From positions 1 through 64,000 of the forward strand of contig NZ_JACEHE010000029.1 in the NCBI RefSeq assembly GCF_013778455.1: a stretch of DNA of 64,000 nt, read 5' to 3'. The position numbers were made by a program, and so were the translations under genes. The DNA comes from Streptomyces himalayensis subsp. himalayensis. GTDB taxonomy: Bacteria > Actinomycetota > Actinomycetes > Streptomycetales > Streptomycetaceae. Under the pieces are notes generated by a model, which was given only the letters and a program-made list of their open reading frames with translations, searched no databases and was not told the DNA's origin. Within the stretch, counting starts at the first letter, position 1, and every line of letters begins with the position of its first letter. Shown one piece after another: positions 43,535 to 52,837 of the stretch.

Positions 43535-43681
43535 CCGCGAGCGGTTATCCCTGGATTCGGGAAAGATGCGGTACAGGTGCGCACCGATCATTCGCGGTGA
43601 CAGATGCAGTTGCTGGCCTATGCCCTTGTTGGAGAGGCCTTCCCCTGGGAGCTGGGCAATCTGCAGCTCTTGAGGGTCCCA
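43535..43681 (-). pseudogene. LuxR-type HTH remnant
   Basis: The minus strand reads DPQELQIAQLPGEGLSNKGI then GQQLHLSPRMIGAHLYRIFP, a recognisable LuxR C-terminal HTH (normal: LTPQELQIAQLAAxGLSNREIGQRLYLSxRTVGxHLYRIFP). No ATPase or receiver domain precedes it in this or neighbouring frames. It appears to be the decayed 3' end of a LAL-type regulator, possibly related to the intact one at 44597. Confidence 0.7.
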
Positions 43682-43866
43682 GTCGGTATGGCTTTCAGTC
43701 TTGCTGCCCTCGCCGAGCGGAGTTCCTGGCGGGCGCGTTCGCACCATGGCTCCGTACCGACGGCCGTGAAGGAATCTCGGGCGAACACCGGGGAGCCCGG
43801 ACCTGGTGGCCAGTCTCAACACCAGCGGGCCGCCGATGACGTGGAGCGCACGGTCGGTGCCCGATA

Positions 43867-44126
43867 CACTCAAGCCTGCGCGCCCACGTGGACCGACACC
43901 TCGGGATCCGGGGCTCGGCCCGGACACCATCGCGGCTGTTCACCATATGTCCGTCCGCTCGCTCCACAAGTTCTTCGAAGGGGAAGGAATCACGGTCAGC
44001 CGCCTGATTCAGCGCCGTCGGCTGCAGGAGTGTGCCAGGGATCTCGCCCAGGGCGACAGCAGCGAGAGGACGGTCTCCGACGTGGCCCGGCGTTGGGGCT
44101 TGACCAACCGGCCTTCCCCGACGTCA
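43867..44126 (+). pseudogene. Frameshifted AraC HTH remnant
   Basis: The plus strand reads SLRAHVDRHLG and, one frame over, DPGLGPDTIAAVHHMSVRSL then HKFFEGEGITVSRLIQRRRL, clearly an AraC double-HTH of the same type as the regulators at 29365 and 39516. A single missing base near 43902 breaks the frame, and homology stops after VARRWGL, losing the second recognition helix and the end. The N-terminal cupin domain is absent. Confidence 0.8.
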
Positions 44127-44596
44127 GCGGAGAACGACTGCATCGTGCCGGAACAGGTGCAGCAGGAAGCTCGCAAGGGCCGTGGCGAGCAGCGCCATCA
44201 CGATCACCAGGGGGAGAGCGGACCACGCATCACGTCCGCCTCCTACCCGACGCCGAGGAAGACGATCTCCGTCATGCTCCACGTAGACACAAAGAACGCG
44301 ACTGCGCACCCGTCGTGACGAAGCACTCACAGACAGCGGGCTTGATCTGCCGCGAGGCGGTCACGCGCGGCGTGCCCGCGGAGAGCCGCCACCTGCTGAT
44401 CTTCACGCACGCCCGCGTGCGTTGCCACACCGACGTAGAACTTGAGCCCCCGATCGATCTGCTGCCCGACATGCTCGTCGGTCCTTCCGACGATGAGACC
44501 GTCCGGCAGAGGCAGGCGACGCCGAGGGGCGGAGCCACCAGTCGGCATGGTCTGGGCCCGGCTTCGGGCGACGAGGGCGGACAGGGAGGGGCGTGA
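44127..44596. other. Region of decayed sequence upstream of the LAL regulator
   Basis: No intact gene. The minus strand near 44130-44210 encodes one membrane-like segment (ALPLVIVMALLATALASFLL) without a proper start, probably another remnant. The promoter of the LAL regulator should lie in the right-hand part. Confidence 0.45.
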
Positions 44597-47344
44597 GTGA
44601 CGGGAGCAGACGAATCGCTGTCCCGTAGCGGTCTGCGCGGCCGCGAGGTCGAGCTCCAAGAGCTGCAGGCGCTGATCGTCTCTGTGGGCCGGACCGGAAG
44701 CGGCGGCTTGGCCCTGATCCGGGGGGAACCGGGCATCGGCAAAACCACGCTGCTCGCCGAGGCCGTCACCCGGGCCGGGGCCCAGGGATTCTCGGTCGGC
44801 CTCGGAAAGGCCGATGAGCTGCATCACATCGTGCCGCTCTCGTCGTTGGCGGCCTGCGTCCTGCACGGCGATCAGCCGCTGCTGTCCGGCGACGCCTTCG
44901 TCGATCTTGCGCGCAGTCACGATCAGCGGATCTGGCTGGTGGAGCGCCTGGCGGAGGCGATCGAAGCCAGAGCCGGCAGTGGGCCGGTGCTGATCGCCCT
45001 GGACGACGTGCAGTGGGCCGACCCGCTGAGTCGGTTCGCCCTGAAGCAGCTTCCGGCACGCTTGCGGACCTCGCCGGTTCTGTGGTTGCTGACCGGGCGG
45101 CTGGAGCCCGCTGGTCCAGCGGAAGAGGTCGTCGCAGCCGCGACGGGCAGACTCCCGACGGTTACTGTGCCGCTGGGGCCCCTGTCCGGCGCGGCCATCG
45201 GTCAACTGGCCGGCGACACACTGGGTGCCGCCGTAGACGAGCGGGTCCGGGACTTGCTCGACGGAGCCGGCGGGAACCCGTTCCTGGCAGTCGAGATGCT
45301 CGCGGGACTGCGGCCCGGCGAGGCCTCGGATGAGCTTGTGCCCCCAGGGCTGGTGGTGGGTGTGCGCGGCAGACTCGGGTCCCTGCAGCCGAGCACCCTA
45401 CGCTTCCTTCAGATGGGAGCGGTGTTTGGACGGACGTTCGGCTTCGACGCCGCCGCCGCGCTCTACGGCCAACCGTCCGCCACGTTGATCGCGGCGCTCG
45501 AGGAGGCGGTGCGCGCCGGACTCCTGGACGACAACGGCGATCATCTGGTCTTCCGGCATGATCTGCTGCGCCAGGCGGTCTACGTCGACATCCCGCCGTC
45601 AGCCCGGAAGGCTCTGCACCGACAGGCTGCGGGCCACCTTGTCTCCGCGGGCCACCAGCCGATCGACGCGGTGCCCCACATCCTCAAGGGAGCCCTGCCC
45701 GGAGACGGGGAAGCGGTGGCGCTGCTGCAGCAAGCCGCTGACGACGTACTGCCGGTCACACCCGGCCTCGCGGCCGACCTGATGACGCGCGCCCTGGACA
45801 TGGTGCCATCCGCGCGGCCGTTGAGGTTCGCAGTGGGTGAGCAGGCGATCGTCTGCCTGACACGCGCCGGCAGGAATCGAGAGGCACTGTCGACCGGCGA
45901 CCTGCTACTGACCCGCCGACCACCACTGGAGGTGTTCAGCCGGCTGCAGGCTGCCCTCGGCGGGACGCTGTGGAACATGGATCTCGCCGACGAGTTGCGC
46001 CGCCGGGCCGAATCGGCCCTCGCAGTCGGGGGTGCCGCCCCGGAGGTCGCGGCGAGGCTGTCCGCCCTGCGCGCGCTGGCCTTGTCCCGGGACCATGATC
46101 TTGTCGCGGCGCGTGAGGCCGGCGAGACCGCGCTGCGTGCCGCCACCGAGATCGGTGACCGCGAGGCGCACGTCCTGGCCTTGTCCGGGCTCGGCGAGAT
46201 CGCGCTCAACGCGGGTGAGAACGCCGTCGCACTGGAGCGCTTCGCCGCGCTCAGCGCCGTCGACTCTGCTTTCCTTCCCGAAGAGATCGTGGCGCACCTG
46301 CACGTGGACGATTTCGAGTCCGGCGAACGACTGCTCCTGCAGGCGGCGGACAATGCCGGACCGACGCGTCAGGCAATGATGCTGTGGGCACAGGGCCAGC
46401 ACGATCTAGGGCTCGGCCGACTCGACGACGCCGACGCCGACTTCGTGACGATGGAGCGCCTGGAGGACGACGTACAGGTACCCGTCCAGCAGGTGAACGC
46501 TCGCGTGATCCGCTCCCGGATCGCCCTTCTGCGCGGCGACCGGGAAGCGGCGCGGCAGCACCTGGCCGCAGCGCAGGAAAGACTGGCGGTCAAACCGAAC
46601 CCGGGCAACACGGCCGCGGTGCGCTTCCTGGAAGCGGTCCAGGCAGCGGCCGACGGGGACTTCGGGCTTGCCATCGACAAGATTCGGCAGGTGCAGAAGG
46701 CAGGCCGCTTCATGCGCTGGCGGCTGTTGCGCAACTGGGTCGATTCCGCGATACGCATGGCTCTGCAAGGTGCGGACCATGAGCTCGCCGAGGACCTGGC
46801 CGCACAGGCCGAAGCCCACGCCGAACGCAATCCGGCCGTGCCCACCGCCACGGGCATCGCGGCGCAGGCCCTCGGGCTGGTGAACAACGATCTCGCCATG
46901 CTGGAACGTTCCGTGGCACTGCTCAAGGCAAGTCCTCGCCCGCTGGTGCGGGCCGCCGCCTACGCCGATCTCGGACGGGCGCTCCGGGCAGCAGGCCGGG
47001 AACCTGAGGCGGTGGCCGCCCTGAGTCGCGCCCATGGCACGTTCGCCGAGACAGGGGCCCACGCCGCAGCGGCACGCGTACAGAACGATCTGGACGGTGC
47101 GGGGGCCGGCAGCCGCAGGGCGGCAGCCATGCAGCGCCCCGTCCAGGGATGGGGGGCCCTCACGGCCTCGGAGAAGAAAGTCGCGCGCCTCATCGCCGCG
47201 GGCCACACCAACCGGTCGGCCGCCGACCTGCTCATCGTCTCCCCGCACACGGTCAACACTCACCTGACCTCCGCCTTCCGCAAGCTGTCGGTCAACTCCA
47301 GGGTTCAGCTGGCGAACCTGGTCATGGCCTTGTCCGACAACTGA
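44597..47344 (+). CDS. LuxR family ATPase regulator (LAL type)
   Basis: A 915-residue regulator. Walker A GEPGIGKT (43-50) and Walker B VLIALDDVQWAD (about 133-144) mark the N-terminal AAA/STAND ATPase. The central part is helical and TPR-like. A LuxR HTH occupies the last 65 residues (LTASEKKVARLIAAGHTNRSAADLLIVSPHTVNTHLTSAFRKL). LAL regulators are usually activators that respond to a small ligand and ATP. GTG 44597 follows GGAGGGG. The adjacent downstream gene, 105 bases away, is an alpha/beta hydrolase with a lost nucleophile and is its nearest candidate target. Confidence 0.92.
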   Translation: MTGADESLSRSGLRGREVELQELQALIVSVGRTGSGGLALIRGEPGIGKTTLLAEAVTRAGAQGFSVGLGKADELHHIVPLSSLAACVLHGDQPLLSGDAFVDLARSHDQRIWLVERLAEAIEARAGSGPVLIALDDVQWADPLSRFALKQLPARLRTSPVLWLLTGRLEPAGPAEEVVAAATGRLPTVTVPLGPLSGAAIGQLAGDTLGAAVDERVRDLLDGAGGNPFLAVEMLAGLRPGEASDELVPPGLVVGVRGRLGSLQPSTLRFLQMGAVFGRTFGFDAAAALYGQPSATLIAALEEAVRAGLLDDNGDHLVFRHDLLRQAVYVDIPPSARKALHRQAAGHLVSAGHQPIDAVPHILKGALPGDGEAVALLQQAADDVLPVTPGLAADLMTRALDMVPSARPLRFAVGEQAIVCLTRAGRNREALSTGDLLLTRRPPLEVFSRLQAALGGTLWNMDLADELRRRAESALAVGGAAPEVAARLSALRALALSRDHDLVAAREAGETALRAATEIGDREAHVLALSGLGEIALNAGENAVALERFAALSAVDSAFLPEEIVAHLHVDDFESGERLLLQAADNAGPTRQAMMLWAQGQHDLGLGRLDDADADFVTMERLEDDVQVPVQQVNARVIRSRIALLRGDREAARQHLAAAQERLAVKPNPGNTAAVRFLEAVQAAADGDFGLAIDKIRQVQKAGRFMRWRLLRNWVDSAIRMALQGADHELAEDLAAQAEAHAERNPAVPTATGIAAQALGLVNNDLAMLERSVALLKASPRPLVRAAAYADLGRALRAAGREPEAVAALSRAHGTFAETGAHAAAARVQNDLDGAGAGSRRAAAMQRPVQGWGALTASEKKVARLIAAGHTNRSAADLLIVSPHTVNTHLTSAFRKLSVNSRVQLANLVMALSDN

Positions 47345-47449
47345 GCGGACCTATGGGCGCGTTCGCGCCTATTAGTACGTTCACGCGATGCCCCGCCACA
47401 TCCGAACGCGCTTGGCTGAGGAACCCAAGATCAGCCGGAGGTCACCGAC

Positions 47450-48217
47450 ATGCATGAACCCACCGCCGTGCCGCCGACCATCGTGCTTGTGCACGGGGCG
47501 TTCACCGATGCCTCATCCTGGGCGAGGGTCATCAGCCTCCTTCAGGCCGCCGGATTGAACGTGCGCGCCCCCGCGAACCCGCTGCGCGGCCTGGCGCAGG
47601 ACGCCGCCTACATCAGGAGCGTGGTGTGCGACATCGATGCCCCCGTTGTGCTGGTCGGCCACGGCTACGGTGGCGCGGTGATCACCCACGCCGCCACCGA
47701 CGCCGCCAACGTCATGGCGCTGTGCTACGTCGCGGCGTTCGGCCTCGACACCTGCGAATGCGTCCTGGACATCACAAGCCGCTTCGCCCCGATGCCGTTC
47801 GCCGATGCGACCCGTACCGCCGACCTCCCCGCCCAGTTACCCGGCGGCCCGGGAACCGAGCTGTACATCCGCAAGGAACGCTTCCAGCAGGTGTACGCCG
47901 CCGACCTGCCGCCCCGCACCGGCGATGTGCTGTCCGTCTCGCAACGCCCGATCGCCCGGAGAGCGCTGACCGGGAGATCGGGCCCGCCGGCATGGGCGTC
48001 CAAGCCGTCCTGGTACGCCATCGCGACCGCCGACCATGTGCTCAACCCCACCGCTCAGCGCTTCATGGCACAGCGCATGGCGGCCACCGAATACTTGCTG
48101 GACGGTTCACACGCCGTCGTGCTGTCACAGCCGGGGGCCGTGGTGGCGATGATCCGGGAAGCCGCCGAACAGCGCACTGGCCGCGGCGACGGCAACGGGC
48201 TTCGGCGCACCTTCTGA
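47450..48217 (+). CDS. EstC-like alpha/beta hydrolase lacking the nucleophile serine
   Basis: A 255-residue paralog of the proteins at 36301 and 59609. The nucleophile elbow reads GHGYGG: Gly72 (codon GGC) replaces the catalytic serine of GHSYGG in the other three paralogs. HGAFTDASSW, TADHVLNP (Asp) and GSHAVVLS (His) are kept. The frame is intact, so it may be a pseudoenzyme, perhaps a ligand sensor or binding protein, or a recently inactivated enzyme. ATG follows an AGCCGGAGG site. It lies downstream of the LAL regulator on the same strand. Confidence 0.88.
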   Translation: MHEPTAVPPTIVLVHGAFTDASSWARVISLLQAAGLNVRAPANPLRGLAQDAAYIRSVVCDIDAPVVLVGHGYGGAVITHAATDAANVMALCYVAAFGLDTCECVLDITSRFAPMPFADATRTADLPAQLPGGPGTELYIRKERFQQVYAADLPPRTGDVLSVSQRPIARRALTGRSGPPAWASKPSWYAIATADHVLNPTAQRFMAQRMAATEYLLDGSHAVVLSQPGAVVAMIREAAEQRTGRGDGNGLRRTF

Positions 48218-48450
48218 GCAGGTGACGGCCGGTTCTCCGAATGCTCAACACCAGTGGCTACCAGGTCCGATTGCATCCGTTCTGAATTGGAAGACGCCGG
48301 TATGGCTGCCTCATTGGCGCCCTCCGGGACGCCCGGCCCTTTCGCCCGCAGCCTTACCATGATCAAGTCGCCACGGAAGGTCTTGGATTCCGACTTCACC
48401 TTCCCACGCCGACGCTCCGGACACAGACGTCACTCGGTAAAGGCATCATC

Positions 48451-49707
48451 ATGATCTCACCAGCCAGACCGCCCGCGCGGCGGACAGCCACCTTCTTGAG
48501 GACCGGGACCGTCGCCCTGGTACTGGCTGCCACCGGGTGCGGTGGCGAAACCGGCGCTGGACGAGCCGAAGGCAAGGTCAGCTCCATCACCGCACTCGAC
48601 TACTACACCGACGAACCTGAACACACCCAATGGGGCGAACTGCTCACCGCCTGCGGCAAGAAGGCCGGCGTAACGGTCAAGCACACAAGCGTTCCGGGGG
48701 CGTCACTCATGCCCACGGTCCTTCGGCGAGCGTCGTCGCGGACCCTTCCCGATCTGTTGATGCTGGACAACCCCGACATGCAGCAGATCGCACAGTCCGG
48801 CGCGCTGACTCCGCTGGACCAGTACGGCATCGACTCCAGCGGCTTCGCCAAGGGCATCCTGTCGGCGGGCACCTACAAGGGAGAGGTGTACGGACTGGCG
48901 CCGAATGTCAGCACGATCGCCCTCTTCTACAACAAGGACATGCTCTCCGAGGCCGGTGTCGCCGTGCCGAGGACCTGGGACGAGCTGAAGGCCGCGGCGG
49001 CCAAGCTGACCCGCCAGGGGCGCTACGGCATGGCCGTCGACGCAAACCCCACTTTTGAGGGCACCTGGCAGTTCCTGCCCTTCCTGTGGTCCAACGGCGG
49101 GAACGAGAAGCAGTTGGACACCCCGCAGGCCGCGCAGGCACTCCAGCTGTGGGTCGACCTGGTGAAGAGCGGATCCATGTCGAAGTCGGTGCTGAACTGG
49201 ACGCAGGCCGACGTACACGATCAGTTCGTCGCCGGCAGGACAGCCATGATGATCAACGGCCCCTGGCGGATACCCGCCATGAACAAAGCCGAGAACCTGC
49301 ATTGGGGAGTCGCCCCCATCCCCGTCCCACAGAGGGGACAGACCCCTGTCACGCCGCTCGGCGGCGAGGTGTGGACGGTCCCGCAGAGCGCTTCCAAGGC
49401 CAGGCAGGACAAGGCCGCCCAGGTGCTCGCCTGCCTGAACGACTCCACCAACATGCTCACCCTGGCCAAGCAGCGCTTCACCGTGCCCTCCCGCTCAACG
49501 GTGGCCTCCCAGTACGCCGAGCAGGTCCCATCGATGGCTGCCTTCGTCAAGAGCGTTGAAGCGGCCCGGGCCCGTACCGGCGAACTCGGCGTCAAGTGGC
49601 CCAAAGCAGCAACCGGGATATACACCGCGATCCAGTCCGCGCTCACGGGCGAGCAGACACCGGAGGAAGCACTCAAGCGCGCGCAGGAGATCGCGACCAG
49701 CCCTTGA
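48451..49707 (+). CDS. ABC transporter solute-binding lipoprotein, orphan
   Basis: A 418-residue extracellular solute-binding protein of the sugar (family 1) type. The signal peptide ends with lipobox LAATGCG (Cys30). The domain continues through VPRTWDELKAAAAKLT, FEGTWQFLPFLWSNGG, FVAGRTAMMINGPWRIPAM and GGEVWTVPQSA, as in CUT1-type binding proteins for oligosaccharides. No permease or ATPase gene is adjacent, so it must borrow a transporter or act as a sensor. ATG 48451 follows a weak AAAGG site. The next gene on the same strand is an AraC regulator. Confidence 0.9.
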   Translation: MISPARPPARRTATFLRTGTVALVLAATGCGGETGAGRAEGKVSSITALDYYTDEPEHTQWGELLTACGKKAGVTVKHTSVPGASLMPTVLRRASSRTLPDLLMLDNPDMQQIAQSGALTPLDQYGIDSSGFAKGILSAGTYKGEVYGLAPNVSTIALFYNKDMLSEAGVAVPRTWDELKAAAAKLTRQGRYGMAVDANPTFEGTWQFLPFLWSNGGNEKQLDTPQAAQALQLWVDLVKSGSMSKSVLNWTQADVHDQFVAGRTAMMINGPWRIPAMNKAENLHWGVAPIPVPQRGQTPVTPLGGEVWTVPQSASKARQDKAAQVLACLNDSTNMLTLAKQRFTVPSRSTVASQYAEQVPSMAAFVKSVEAARARTGELGVKWPKAATGIYTAIQSALTGEQTPEEALKRAQEIATSP

Positions 49708-49972
49708 CCTGTCCCCGGCCCGCCGGATCAGCATCGGGCAGGAAGACGGCACGATGAGCTTCCAGCAGTACACGACACGACGTTCAACACCGGTGCCGCG
49801 CCGTTCGTGGGCTCCGCGAGTACTCAAAGGTCCCTGTCGTGGGATCTGTTCTTCCAGCTCGACACGTTCCCCATCTCAGTCCTGCACCCCGATCTAGCGG
49901 ATTCACGCGATGTGTTGACCCAGGACCGCTGGCACGGTGTTCGGAAAGCACACCGAGTGAAGGGCGGAGAAC

Positions 49973-50998
49973 ATGTCCCCGGATTCCTCGAGGCCGGAGC
50001 CCGGACAGCTCCCGGGCACCCTCTACACCACCGAATCGCTGCCCGTCCACCACAGACGGGCGCACTGGCGCGAAGCACTGTCCCGGACGTTCGGTGCCGT
50101 GAACATGACTGTGCCCGAAGAGGTGTACTCGGGCACGATCCGTACGACGCCGCTCGGCCGGCTCCAGGCCGTCACCGTGGAGGGCGACTGTCTTTCCGCC
50201 CTGCGAACTCGTCGACTCGTCGCACAGAGCAACGCAGACGAGTACGTGGTCGTCAAACTGTTGGACAGAGGAGCCGCCCGGCTGGAGCAGGACGGCCGCG
50301 AAGCGCTCCTTGGGCCGGGGGACATCTTCATCTACGACTTGGCGCGCCCCGTCCGGCTGAACCTTTCCCAGTCGTTTCGGACGAAGTCCCTCCGCGTGCC
50401 GAGAGATGTTCTGGGCCTGAGCGAGTCCGACGTGGTTCACGTCACGGCCTCCCCGCTCGGCCGCGACACACCCGTGGGTGGGCTGCTGTCGCCCTTCCTT
50501 GCCGGGCTCGTGGACAACGCGGGAACCTACCCGCCACGCACCAGCGAGCTGATGGCCCGGAACGTCGTGGACCTGCTCGGCGTGATGACCGACGAGCGGC
50601 TCGGCCGGACGAGCGCGGACACGCCCGGCGGGAACCGGGCGCTGCTGCTGCGGATCCAGGCGTTCATCGACCGTCACCTCGCGGACCCCGGCCTGACACC
50701 GCAGGCGATCGCCCGTGCCCACCACATATCCCTGCGCTATCTCCACCAACTGTTCGAGAGCGAAGACGCCACTGTCGGCCGGTGGATCCAGCGGCGTCGC
50801 CTGGAGAAGTGCCGGCGCGAACTCGCGCGCGCGAATGGCCCCACGATCGCCGCGGTGGCGCACCGATGCGGTTTCACCAGTGCCGCGCATTTCAGCCGGG
50901 TGTTCCGGACCGCCTACGGTATGTCCCCCCGTGAATGGCGCAACACCCAAGACTTGACGTCGTACACCCCGTCAGCAACTAAGCTCGTCGATGCCTGA
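49973..50998 (+). CDS. AraC family regulator, third paralog
   Basis: A 341-residue AraC regulator with the same AraC_binding_2-type N-terminal domain (RRAHWREALSRTFGAVNMTVP, GPGDIFIYDLARPVRLN) and C-terminal HTH (IARAHHISLRYLHQLFESEDATVGRWI, VAHRCGFTSAAHFSRVFRTAYGMSPREWR). It is more diverged than the pair at 29365 and 39516. No hydrolase follows it; the next gene is SsgA-like. A GGAG site lies just before ATG. It may act on the upstream binding protein or on distant genes. Confidence 0.9.
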   Translation: MSPDSSRPEPGQLPGTLYTTESLPVHHRRAHWREALSRTFGAVNMTVPEEVYSGTIRTTPLGRLQAVTVEGDCLSALRTRRLVAQSNADEYVVVKLLDRGAARLEQDGREALLGPGDIFIYDLARPVRLNLSQSFRTKSLRVPRDVLGLSESDVVHVTASPLGRDTPVGGLLSPFLAGLVDNAGTYPPRTSELMARNVVDLLGVMTDERLGRTSADTPGGNRALLLRIQAFIDRHLADPGLTPQAIARAHHISLRYLHQLFESEDATVGRWIQRRRLEKCRRELARANGPTIAAVAHRCGFTSAAHFSRVFRTAYGMSPREWRNTQDLTSYTPSATKLVDA

Positions 50999-51120
50999 AA
51001 CCGGTGCTCAGTTCGTTCTCGGCACACATTCCATGCGTTCCTCGACAAAGTGCAGCCACAGCGGGGTTCTAGGGTCATTTGAGAGAAAGTCCGCTCTTGC
51101 AGCCATTGTTGAGGGATGAA

Positions 51121-51546
51121 ATGATCCAGCCTCTTCCCTCGGTCATGTGCATGGTGACAGTGCACGTCAGCGTCCCGGACGAGCTGCCGGCCCCGCTGCC
51201 CGCGGAGCTGCACTACGACATGACCGACCCCTACGCCGTCCGGCTTTCCATCGGCGCACCCGCGGCCAGACCCGTGGACTGGGTGTTCGCCCGATCGCTG
51301 CTCATGGAGGGCCTGCACCGGCCCACCGGTACCGGGGACGTACTGGTGATTCCCCGGCACCGCTGCCGTCCGAACTCGGTGCGCATCGTCCTGAGGTCCG
51401 CCGCCGGCGCGGCGCTGGTCGACATCGCGGCGTCCGCGGTCGCCGCGTTCCTGCGGCGGACGGACTCGCTCGTGCCCCCGGGAGCGGAGAGCCTTCACGT
51501 CTACATGGACCGTGCCCTCGCCGAGCTCACAGGCAGGCGGGACTGA
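51121..51546 (+). CDS. SsgA-like sporulation/cell-division regulator
   Basis: A 141-residue member of the SsgA-like proteins (SALPs), found in sporulating actinobacteria, where they guide septation and spore-wall events. The profile fits: VTVHVSVPDELPAPLPAELHYDMTDPYAVRLSIG, VDWVFARSLLMEGLHRPTGTGDVLV, and LVPPGAESLHVYMDRALAEL near the end. ATG 51121 with GAGGGAT upstream gives the usual length; an earlier TTG (51079) is unlikely. It stands alone between the third AraC gene and a run of gene fragments. SALP subgroup assignment is not possible by eye. Confidence 0.9.
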   Translation: MIQPLPSVMCMVTVHVSVPDELPAPLPAELHYDMTDPYAVRLSIGAPAARPVDWVFARSLLMEGLHRPTGTGDVLVIPRHRCRPNSVRIVLRSAAGAALVDIAASAVAAFLRRTDSLVPPGAESLHVYMDRALAELTGRRD

Positions 51547-51679
51547 GACGCACTCGACCGGGCGGAATGCCGGGCAACCCTACGGCTTGTCACCCGGCGG
51601 GGCAGGCCTTGGCGTCGTCGGACGCCGTCGATCCCGTCCCCGGCCGGTCCTCCAGCGAGTGTCGACACCCCGACGTACA

Positions 51680-51957
51680 TGGCGCCGTACTGGGCACTGG
51701 CCGCCCAGGCGCTGCCGCGCGAGCAGACCGCGGTGGGCCTGGCCGACATCAACTCCATTGCCGCGCTGGGCGGTTTCTTCAGCCCGTACATCATCGGGGT
51801 AGAACGCCACCGACGACGCGTGACCGTCGGCCTGTACTTCCCGATCGCCTGCCTCGTGGTGTGCGCCGTGATGCCGGCCTTCCTGAAGGTGCCGAGGGAT
51901 CGGCGGCGCGACGAGGCCACCACCGGCACGAGCGCATGTGCCACGGCGGGGGTCTGA
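51680..51957 (+). pseudogene. C-terminal remnant of an MFS transporter
   Basis: MAPYWALAAQALPREQTAVG then LADINSIAALGGFFSPYIIG and LYFPIACLVVCAVMPAFLKV match the last two to three helices of an MFS permease (ACS-type). The first ten helices are missing. The frame ends normally. Confidence 0.75.
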
Positions 51958-52053
51958 CCGCCGCACCCGTCGGGCTGGGTCCGGCACAGGCCCGGCCCGG
52001 CCCGATTCGACCTGCCGGCATTCGACCCGACGACATACGACCGAAGGCCCATC

Positions 52054-52173
52054 GTGACCGTGAACAAGGACCTCGAGGCCCCGATCTTCGACCTGGTCGA
52101 CTACGGCGTGGTCGGCGACCTCTTCGACGTCGTCCCGCGGCTCACCGAGGAGATCAAGACCCACAAGGGCTGA
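52054..52173 (+). pseudogene. etfA: C-terminal fragment of electron transfer flavoprotein alpha subunit
   Basis: The 39 residues VTVNKDLEAPIFDLVDYGVV and GDLFDVVPRLTEEIKTHKG match the extreme C-terminus of EtfA (family pattern INKDPEAPIFxxxDYGVVGDL). The other 280 or so residues are absent. Confidence 0.8.
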
Positions 52174-52191
52174 ACCCTCCGGAAACCGGAA

Positions 52192-52362
52192 TACGCCACC
52201 GACCCGGCCGTCGGTGACGGGTTCTACACGCTCTTCCTGGCCGACCCGGGCCGGCACACCCTGACCGTCGGCGCATCCGGGTACGACACGGTCACCCGCG
52301 GAGTCGTGGCGCGGGCCGACCGGGTGATCACGGAGAACGTCAGGCTGAGAGCGGACGGCTGA
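52192..52362 (+). pseudogene. C-terminal fragment of a secreted enzyme (carboxypeptidase-regulatory-like domain)
   Basis: YATDPAVGDGFYTLFLADPG then RHTLTVGASGYDTVTRGVV and a VRLRADG end resemble the carboxypeptidase regulatory-like (CarbopepD_reg) fold at the end of secreted peptidases. No start or catalytic domain is present. It stops at 52362, before a strong hairpin. Confidence 0.6.
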
Positions 52363-52413
52363 TCCTCGACCCCCTGATCCGCGCCCGTGTGCCGATCCCG
52401 CGCCCGGGCGCAA

Positions 52414-52450
52414 GACGGCGCCGCACCCTTACAAGGGGTGCGGCGCCGTC
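52414..52450. terminator. Perfect 15-bp hairpin terminator
   Basis: GACGGCGCCGCACCC (52414-52428) and GGGTGCGGCGCCGTC (52436-52450) pair perfectly around TTACAAG. It follows the secreted-enzyme fragment and could also serve a minus-strand remnant ending at 52479. Confidence 0.75.
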
Positions 52451-52478
52451 CGTGCTTGTACGGTGTCGTGCTGTGCTG

Positions 52479-52562
52479 TCAGTACCTCAGCCGCTGCAAC
52501 CCGTTCGCCCACGGACTGACGAGGTACACCGTGCGGGTCTCGGGGTCGAGGTGGAGCCCTCG
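52479..52562 (-). other. Possible C-terminal gene fragment, unrecognised
   Basis: The minus strand reads GLHLDPETRTVYLVSPWANG and LQRLRY followed by a stop. It looks like a genuine protein end rather than random sequence, and lies against a terminator, but I cannot name a family. Upstream the frame becomes unlike protein. Confidence 0.3.
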
Positions 52563-52837
52563 GCGGGAGGTCGACTCGAAGTTGGCCCTCGCGGGAAGAA
52601 GAACGCGGGGAGGCCCAGCCTCGTCTTCGGGACTGGTGGGGCGTGCGGGTGGCGTGCAGGTTGCGTGATCAATCTCGCGGGACGTAGTGGCCGGAACAAG
52701 ACCGCCGGCGCGCGCGTTCGCGCAATTGCCCACATGTGCTGAGTCGTCCCAACGGACTTACCAGCGGAACCCGTTGAGCTTCAGCATCGGTTCGGACCGG
52801 CCTCGCCCCGGCCCCGCGCACAGGAGTGTCAGGCCGT

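Noticed and set aside
51547..52562. Gene fragments as parts of one novel multi-domain gene
   Set aside because: Each fragment ends in its own stop codon and matches the C-terminus of a different known family.
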